Assembly: GCA_018266105.1 (NCBI GenBank)
Contig: JAFEBA010000016.1
Span: forward strand, 134,666 to 198,665
DNA from: a bacterium
GTDB taxonomy: Bacteria; Vulcanimicrobiota; Xenobia; Xenobiales; JADMJV01
Length of the DNA stretch: 64,000 nt
Reading direction: 5' to 3'
This document shows, in pieces, positions 59,204-64,000 of this stretch. The translations under genes were made by a program, and so were the position numbers. Position 1 is the stretch's first letter, and each line of letters begins with the position of its first letter. The notes beneath the pieces were generated by a model. That model made no database searches. It saw only the letters and a program-made list of their open reading frames with translations, and was not told where the DNA came from.

Positions 59204-60748
59204 TTAGTGGGCGATGGCCAGACGTTCGATTTTCATTTGGCCTCCATCCCAGGTCACGGCCCCAATGTAGGCTTCGCCCTGGGGGTTGAAGTAGTCGTTG
59301 GGAAACTTCATCTGATAGTTGGGATCGTTATAGCGAATGCGGCCGGCCTGAATCAGGCGCCGAATGTCATCCTGAGTCTGTTCCTGAAGCTCGTCACTCT
59401 TGAATATCAATTTGTCGGAGGCCACCGGGATTTCGACCTTGGCTCCCGAGAACATGCCGAAATCCTGCCCCAACGTGACTGACATCGGAGCAAAGGCGGG
59501 TTCATCATTGCTCTGGAAAAGTCGGCTTTGCTCACGGGCGGGAGCGACCTCCAATAGTTCTTGGGGTAGATCTGCCGGCAGAATCTTGCGATCGGTGAAG
59601 ACCTTCTGGATCATCTCCGCGTGCTTGCCCTCGGCATGTAACTTGTCAGACTTAATGAAAGCGATGGCCATGTCTTTATAAGTAAAATCGCCGCGGGGTG
59701 CTTCCTTTAGCAGATTGGCCAGCATTCCTAAGAGTTCTTTGTTGCTTTCGCGCAGGGCCACATCGGGAGCCGCGCCAGATTGGATGCGTTGCTGCACCAT
59801 CGCGTTGAGCAAATCGTAATGACTTGCAGTCCAGAGCCTTGAGAAGTCATGAATTTCCCAACCGAGTTTATCGGGTCCGCCTTTCTCTGGAAGCGATTTC
59901 GGTTCGGCCCAGGTGAAGTTGTTGTTGGCATTGCGCAGGTAGTCCCCACCGGTGGCGTTGGTTCCCTTTTTGTTGTTGAGGCCCTGAGCCAGTTCCTCCG
60001 CCATGTAGGCCGCGATATTGGGCTTTTTCAGATCGCCCCCGGTTTGGACCAGCACGCGCTTAATGACGCGCTCGTCCAACAAGGACATATGGATGGCCAG
60101 CATGTCTCCGAAGGACTCGTGGAAAGCACCCACGTCGCTGCGGAACGAGCCGAAGTATTCCGGCCGAATGGCGTCCAGAATGGCGTGGCCGGTCTCGTGG
60201 GCCACGATTTCACCCGAGGCTCCGGAGAAGACCGGTCGACCAAAGATGGGGTCTTCCTCTGCGAAGAAATTCACCGTTCCATTGTTGCGCGAATAGAAGG
60301 CATTGAAGTCTTTGCCCCCGTTGGGGTTAATGGCCAGCTTGTCGTATTTGAAGGACCACTTGAAGTCGCCGAAGGCTTCACGGAAGACGTTGATGGTGTT
60401 GGCCACGGCCGAAAAGGTGACGGCCTGGTTCTGGCGGGGATCTTCTGGTCCATAGACGTACTTCCCGTCGACCGGCTCCAGCCCCACGTTCAGCATGGCT
60501 TTGTCGGTCTCGGGGTTCTGCTTGCTGCCCTGGATGACTCCAGGGATCAGCTTGGTCCCCACTTCCATGACTCGTCGGTCCTGAGGGTTGAAGCTGAAGA
60601 CCATATCCTTGGGCTCTGTCGGAGCGGCCGGCGCTGAAGGGCCAGGGGTAGCAGCCGGGGTCGGATCTGCCGAAGCCTGGAAGCGCAAGGGGGCATGGTG
60701 GCAGGAGCATCCTTTGTATTTTCCAAGCGGCGCATTGGCTACCATCAT
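59204..60748 (-). CDS. Gluzincin (M4/thermolysin-like) metalloprotease with unusual N terminus
   Basis: 514 aa from the ATG at 60748-60746, chosen because GGAGG lies five bases upstream; the frame is open 24 codons further. The zinc site is HETGH (about 183-187) in GEIVAHETGHAIL, with the third ligand Glu in AFHESFGDMLA (about 209-212), as in M4 peptidases. The N terminus has no Sec signal; it reads CSCHHAPL, then a Pro/Ala linker and EPKDMVFSF. A C-terminal region (about 400-514) is beta-rich. It is divergent from the clostripain gene across a 187-base region. Export route unknown. Confidence 0.75.
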   Translation of the reverse strand: MMVANAPLGKYKGCSCHHAPLRFQASADPTPAATPGPSAPAAPTEPKDMVFSFNPQDRRVMEVGTKLIPGVIQGSKQNPETDKAMLNVGLEPVDGKYVYGPEDPRQNQAVTFSAVANTINVFREAFGDFKWSFKYDKLAINPNGGKDFNAFYSRNNGTVNFFAEEDPIFGRPVFSGASGEIVAHETGHAILDAIRPEYFGSFRSDVGAFHESFGDMLAIHMSLLDERVIKRVLVQTGGDLKKPNIAAYMAEELAQGLNNKKGTNATGGDYLRNANNNFTWAEPKSLPEKGGPDKLGWEIHDFSRLWTASHYDLLNAMVQQRIQSGAAPDVALRESNKELLGMLANLLKEAPRGDFTYKDMAIAFIKSDKLHAEGKHAEMIQKVFTDRKILPADLPQELLEVAPAREQSRLFQSNDEPAFAPMSVTLGQDFGMFSGAKVEIPVASDKLIFKSDELQEQTQDDIRRLIQAGRIRYNDPNYQMKFPNDYFNPQGEAYIGAVTWDGGQMKIERLAIAH

Positions 60749-60822
60749 GTAAACCTCCGATTGAACAGACCCGCGGGCCATCGTATTCCCCGTAAACAGC
60801 CTAGCGTCTGGGGTCAGCATGA

Positions 60823-60845
60823 TTTGTTACAGTTGAATGAACAAA
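60823..60845. promoter_or_regulatory. Inverted repeat in the divergent protease promoter region
   Basis: TTTGTT (60823-60828) and AACAAA (60840-60845), 11 bases apart, between the gluzincin and clostripain genes. A possible operator; short arms make chance plausible. Confidence 0.3.
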
Positions 60846-60875
60846 CCGAGCTTCGTCCATTCGCGCATGGGTTCA

Positions 60876-60890
60876 CAAGTTTGTAACTTG
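60876..60890. promoter_or_regulatory. Palindrome upstream of the clostripain gene
   Basis: CAAGTT-TGT-AACTTG, perfect six-base arms with a three-base centre, 46 bases before the ATG at 60936. A candidate operator or part of a leader hairpin. Confidence 0.35.
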
Positions 60891-60935
60891 GCTCCGGGAG
60901 TCCCTGAGTAAGCTGGAATTGGAGAGGAGGAGGCT

Positions 60936-62204
60936 ATGCAAGTCAAGTCACCAGCACGCATCGTTATGCCACAGCCGGCCGCTCCGGCTCGCCGTCTGGC
61001 TTCGCCTCCTTCGATTTTTACGTCCGTCCCTGATGAGGACCGGGTTTCGATTGCGGCCTCCCAGGACCAGGCCGACGCTCGGTCCGCGGACAAAGCTGCC
61101 GCTCCCGGCTCCTACCCCAAGGCTAAATGGACGGTTCTCAACTACTGTGCGGCTGACAACAACCTCTACGCCTACATCTACGATGACGCAGCCAGCATGG
61201 AGAAGATCGGGTCGACCGGGTCTGTCCAGCTGGTAACCCAGTTTGACCATCAGGGCGCCGGTGCTTACCGCTTTCGCGTGGAGAAAGACAGCAAGTCTGG
61301 CCCTGAGGCGGACCGCCATATCGACTCCCCCGTGCTGCAAAGTCTGGGGCCGGTCAATATGTCGGACCCAAAAACTCTTTCCGACTTTATCAGCTGGGGA
61401 ATCAAGACGTTCCCGGCTGAGCACTATATGCTGGTCATTGCCGATCACGGGAAAGGCTGGGAAGGCCTCATTCAGGATGATTCTCACAAGGGCTGGATGA
61501 GCGTGCCCCAATTGCGCCAGGCCTTGGACACTGCCCAGAAAGCGACTGGCCAGAAACTGGATGTACTGGGTTTTGACGCTTGCCAGATGGCCAGCGTGGA
61601 AGTTGCCAGCGAAATTAAAGATTACGCTCGATTCATGATCGCCTCCCAGGCTCTGGAAGGACGCGAGGGTTGGCCCTATTCCCATATTCTAGGTCAGGGA
61701 CAGCTGGCCGACATTCATCAGGCCCACCTGTTCAAAAGCGACGTTGAGGCTCGACAGGTCGTCGATCTGGTTGTGCAAAGCGCAGCCGAGAATCAGAGCG
61801 TGTTGCCCACCATGGCTGGTTTAGATTTGTCTAAAATGGCTGAGCTGGAAAAGGGCCTCAAGAGCTTCTCGGCAGAGCTCACAGCCTCGGGACTCAGCGG
61901 GGCTACCTTGCGCGAGCTGAGGTCGAAATCACAAAGTTTTGGTTTTGTCTATGACCTGGGTGATTTTCTGAAGCGAATCTCGAAAAGCGCGGTTGAGCAG
62001 AATAAGCCGAATTTGAAGAAGGTCGCTGACGAATGCCTGGCACAATTGAACCAGGTAATCATAGCTGAACATCACAACGACCAGAACCCCGGAGCCACGG
62101 GGTTGAGCGTGGAACTAAAACAGACAAAAGCGCCTTATGATCAGCTGGCTTTTGTTGCCGCCACGGATTGGAATCAGGCGGTCGATCGCTTCAGTCAAGC
62201 CTGA
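60936..62204 (+). CDS. Clostripain-family (C11) cysteine protease
   Basis: 422 aa with a strong ribosome site (GGAGAGGAGGAGG) before the ATG. A 60-residue Pro/Ala leader (ARIVMPQPAAPARRLASPP, VPDEDRVSIA) replaces a signal peptide. The catalytic domain starts at KWTVLNYCAADNNLYAYIYDD; the dyad is His near 170 in VIADHGKGW and Cys near 215 in LGFDACQMAS, followed by ALEGREGWPY. C11 enzymes cut after Arg or Lys and are made as self-processed precursors. The C-terminal 180 residues are helical then beta. It is divergent from the gluzincin gene; the pair may form a cascade. Confidence 0.88.
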   Translation: MQVKSPARIVMPQPAAPARRLASPPSIFTSVPDEDRVSIAASQDQADARSADKAAAPGSYPKAKWTVLNYCAADNNLYAYIYDDAASMEKIGSTGSVQLVTQFDHQGAGAYRFRVEKDSKSGPEADRHIDSPVLQSLGPVNMSDPKTLSDFISWGIKTFPAEHYMLVIADHGKGWEGLIQDDSHKGWMSVPQLRQALDTAQKATGQKLDVLGFDACQMASVEVASEIKDYARFMIASQALEGREGWPYSHILGQGQLADIHQAHLFKSDVEARQVVDLVVQSAAENQSVLPTMAGLDLSKMAELEKGLKSFSAELTASGLSGATLRELRSKSQSFGFVYDLGDFLKRISKSAVEQNKPNLKKVADECLAQLNQVIIAEHHNDQNPGATGLSVELKQTKAPYDQLAFVAATDWNQAVDRFSQA

Positions 62205-62303
62205 AGTTTCTTGACTGATTTTACTATAGTCCCTGCACTTTTCCTAGATGCAGTATGGTTTTGCTTTCAGTTGAAGGCTCCTGAAGTTTCCTGCGGTTCC
62301 TTT

Positions 62304-62333
62304 TTGGCAATCACTTTAGTAGAATCGTATTAA
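62304..62333 (+). promoter_or_regulatory. Candidate promoter of the HTH gene
   Basis: -35 TTGGCA (62304-62309), 18-base spacer, -10 TATTAA (62328-62333), in an AT-rich 189-base gap. The transcript would start near 62340 with a leader of about 55 bases. Confidence 0.5.
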
Positions 62334-62393
62334 TGCATTTATTCGGAATTAGTGTCTAAATAGATTATCGTAATTTAGGGAGTTTCGCTTTAA

Positions 62394-62768
62394 ATGCTTA
62401 CCAGTAAAAGAGGCCGGCTCAGCTCGGCTGACCGTGAAAGAATTCACGCCCTGTCCGAACGCGGTCTTTCGGCGGCCCAAATCGCCAAGGAAGTCGAACG
62501 CCGCGAGGATGTAATCGAGAGCATTCTGGGGGCCAGCAAGAAGAGTTCGGGCCGTGGTCGCAAGCCTAAGGTGGTTGCCCCCCCTGCTCGCCAGGTAGCT
62601 GTCGCTCCCGCGCCCAAAGCAGCGCGCGTCGAGCGTCCGCGGGGAGTGCTCGAACACCAGCTTTGGGTTCGTCCCGGGTATCACATCGAACTGGTTTTGC
62701 CGGCAGACCTGACTGCGGCCGAGGCCGAGCGCCTGGCAACCTGGGCTCGTTCCCTGCCTTTCTCCTAG
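62394..62768 (+). CDS. Small HTH protein with C-terminal LPxDLTxxEAxRL domain
   Basis: 124 aa. Residues 1-45 form a Hin/transposase-like helix-turn-helix (LSSADRERIHALSERGLSA, AQIAKEVERREDVIESIL). A Lys/Ala/Pro linker follows (GRGRKPKVVAPPARQVAV). The last 35 residues (LWVRPGYHIELVLPADLTAAEAERLATW, then ARSLPF) match a small C-terminal domain I know from other bacterial regulators and antitoxin-like proteins. It is a likely DNA-binding regulator; the target is unknown. It is followed by a terminator. Confidence 0.65.
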   Translation: MLTSKRGRLSSADRERIHALSERGLSAAQIAKEVERREDVIESILGASKKSSGRGRKPKVVAPPARQVAVAPAPKAARVERPRGVLEHQLWVRPGYHIELVLPADLTAAEAERLATWARSLPFS

Positions 62769-62790
62769 TCTGACAGTTCTCTGGCAGAGC

Positions 62791-62825
62791 AAAGTGGCTC
62801 GTCCATTCCGCGGACGGGCCATTTT
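62791..62825. terminator. Intrinsic terminator after the HTH gene
   Basis: TGGCTCGTCC, loop ATTCCGC, GGACGGGCCA (one G-T pair), then TTTTG. It ends the HTH gene and may also serve the convergent kinase gene. Confidence 0.8.
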
Positions 62826-62829
62826 GTTT

Positions 62830-64000
62830 TCAGCGACCGCTCTCCAAGTAGCGATGAAGAGCCAACGATAGCTCCTGGCGACGCACAGGCTTGCTGAGGT
62901 AATCATTCATTCCCGCGGCCAGGCAGCGCTGGCGATCATCCTCGAAGGCGTTCGCGGTCAGGGCCATAATGTAGGGTTGCCGGGGCATGTCCAATGCCCT
63001 GATTTGGGCGGTAGCCTGGAGGCCGTCTAATTCGGGCATTTGCAAATCCATGAAGATCAGGTCGTAATGCTTACGCCGACAGGCCTCCACAGCTTCGCTG
63101 CCGGTTTCCACCACCTCGGCCTGCTGGTGGAAACGTTCTAGAAGCGCCAGAATGACCCGCTGGTTCATGGGATTGTCTTCGGCTACCAAGATCTTCGTGT
63201 TTTCCATCAGCACCGGGGTTTCTAAGCTGCGCCCGGTCGTATCTGGCTCGCTGGCCACCAAATCCAGCGGCAACTCGATCCAGAAGGTGCTGCCCGTGCT
63301 GACTTCGCCGTCTTTCCATTCCGGCGGGGCCGGGCCGGCCTGGCTGCCCTGACTTTGGACCCACAGATAACCTCCCACCAATTCCATGAGTTGGCGGGAA
63401 ATGGCCAGGCCCAGTCCCGTGCCCGTGTAGCTCCGGGTTGTGGAGGCGTCCACCTGTGAGAAGGGCTCAAAAATGCTGGCCAACTTTTGAGGGGGAATGC
63501 CGACCCCGCTATCCTGGACGCGAATGCGCAGCCGCCCGGCCGGCAGCCACCAGGCTTCAAGTCGAATGCCGCCCTGGCGTGTAAATTTGACCGCGTTGCC
63601 AAGCAAATTCAGCAAGACCTGGCGCAACTTTTGTGAATCACCCAGCACCACATCGGGAATGCCTGGCGCCATCTCGCCGGTGACCGTAATTCCTTTCTGG
63701 TCCGCCAGCGGTTTCATGAGGTCCAACACCTCGTTGATCAGAGCTTGGGGATGAAATTTCTTGCGCTGTCGCTCCATGCGACCGGCTTCAATCTTGGACA
63801 GGTCCAGAATATCGCTGATCAGGGTCAGCAGCGAATTGCATGAGGAGTTTACGCTTCCCAGCCAGCTCCGTTGTTGCTCGTTGAGCGGCGTGTCCAGAAG
63901 CAGTTCGGACAATCCCACAATGGCATTCATGGGGGTGCGGATTTCGTGACTCATGGAGGCCAGGAAGTCACTTTTGGCCCGATTGGCCGACTCGGCCGAG
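62830..64000 (-). CDS. Hybrid sensor histidine kinase / response regulator, C-terminal part
   Basis: The gene enters from beyond base 64000; the frame stays open ([23 protein letters not shown]), so the ATG at 63954 is internal. The H-box SHEIRTP carries the phospho-His. The ATPase follows with [12 protein letters not shown] (N), DSGVGIPPQ (G1) and GTGLGLAIS (G2). A receiver domain follows, with acceptor Asp in [13 protein letters not shown] and Lys in YLSKPV. The sensor region lies outside the window. It can pass phosphate to an Hpt protein or another regulator. No partner lies beside it. Confidence 0.92.
   Translation of the reverse strand, partial: SAESANRAKSDFLASMSHEIRTPMNAIVGLSELLLDTPLNEQQRSWLGSVNSSCNSLLTLISDILDLSKIEAGRMERQRKKFHPQALINEVLDLMKPLADQKGITVTGEMAPGIPDVVLGDSQKLRQVLLNLLGNAVKFTRQGGIRLEAWWLPAGRLRIRVQDSGVGIPPQKLASIFEPFSQVDASTTRSYTGTGLGLAISRQLMELVGGYLWVQSQGSQAGPAPPEWKDGEVSTGSTFWIELPLDLVASEPDTTGRSLETPVLMENTKILVAEDNPMNQRVILALLERFHQQAEVVETGSEAVEACRRKHYDLIFMDLQMPELDGLQATAQIRALDMPRQPYIMALTANAFEDDRQRCLAAGMNDYLSKPVRRQELSLALHRYLESGR

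Noticed and set aside
62200..62296. Direct repeat CCTGAAGTTTC(T/C)TG at about 62201 and 62280
   Set aside because: Only 14 bases with one mismatch in an AT-rich gap; no att-site or integrase nearby, so not called a mobile-element border.

Overview
This window is 64 kb of gene-dense, GC-rich bacterial DNA. No intergenic gap reaches 300 bases, many genes overlap by 1-20 bases, and no rRNA, tRNA, transposase or CRISPR was recognised. The cell envelope is diderm: there is a TolC-type channel, a MacA/LolD/FtsX-type efflux set, an usher-like outer-membrane barrel and an L,D-transpeptidase. There is no taxonomic marker. The mix of class III PHA synthase, fungal-type neutral trehalase, serpin, VIT-vWA protein, large coiled-coil proteins and many unassignable secreted proteins fits an uncultured phylum (for example the Eremiobacterota/Xenobia area). 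That placement is a guess.

Layout. 1-2182: end of a sugar-nucleotide gene (rfbG), an unknown protein, a methyltransferase and a GT2 glycosyltransferase. 2184-6692: a giant TPM-like coiled-coil protein with a Gly-rich tail. 6745-11179: small secreted proteins, a Uma2 nuclease, a TetR regulator, a secreted serpin, a candidate structured RNA and an L,D-transpeptidase. 11130-14065: a GH37 neutral-type trehalase with an EF-hand-like loop, coupled to an MFS transporter. 14124-19764: the most interesting locus, with two paralogous secreted beta-rich subunits, a DUF916/DUF3324-like Ig-fold protein, a large usher-like barrel and a glutaminyl cyclase. 19837-22649: phaC, a short phaE and a lipase. 22655-27970: OsmC, a 51-aa coiled-coil protein, a propeller lipoprotein, a CHASE2 adenylate cyclase divergent from a Crp/Fnr regulator, and a receiver protein. 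27983-36691: a tripartite efflux system split by a two-gene cassette. 36750-38695: stealth phosphotransferase and GT4. 38861-46530: a large secreted anchored protein, a CitE-like aldolase, an HD-domain protein with an apparently leaderless promoter, and an MBL/DUF1152 group. 46538-49817: a palindromic promoter, a MerR regulator and a VIT-vWA protein with DPF repeats. 49880-53054: small membrane proteins, an unknown protein and peptidase T. 53103-58573: an operon-like run including an FMN hydroxyacid dehydrogenase and hemB. 58581-62204: a PAP2-like protein, then two divergent proteases (gluzincin and clostripain). 62394-64000: a small HTH protein and a hybrid histidine kinase that runs off the window.

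Two themes cross the window. First, most predicted Sec signal peptides are followed directly by Gln at +1, and a glutaminyl cyclase lies in the usher-like operon; this suggests systematic N-terminal pyroglutamate formation outside Bacteroidetes. Second, several large proteins without normal signal peptides share a short Pro/Ala-rich N-terminal leader containing a P-x-[DE]-x-[VFY]-like motif. All functional statements come from motif recognition by eye; no database search was possible.
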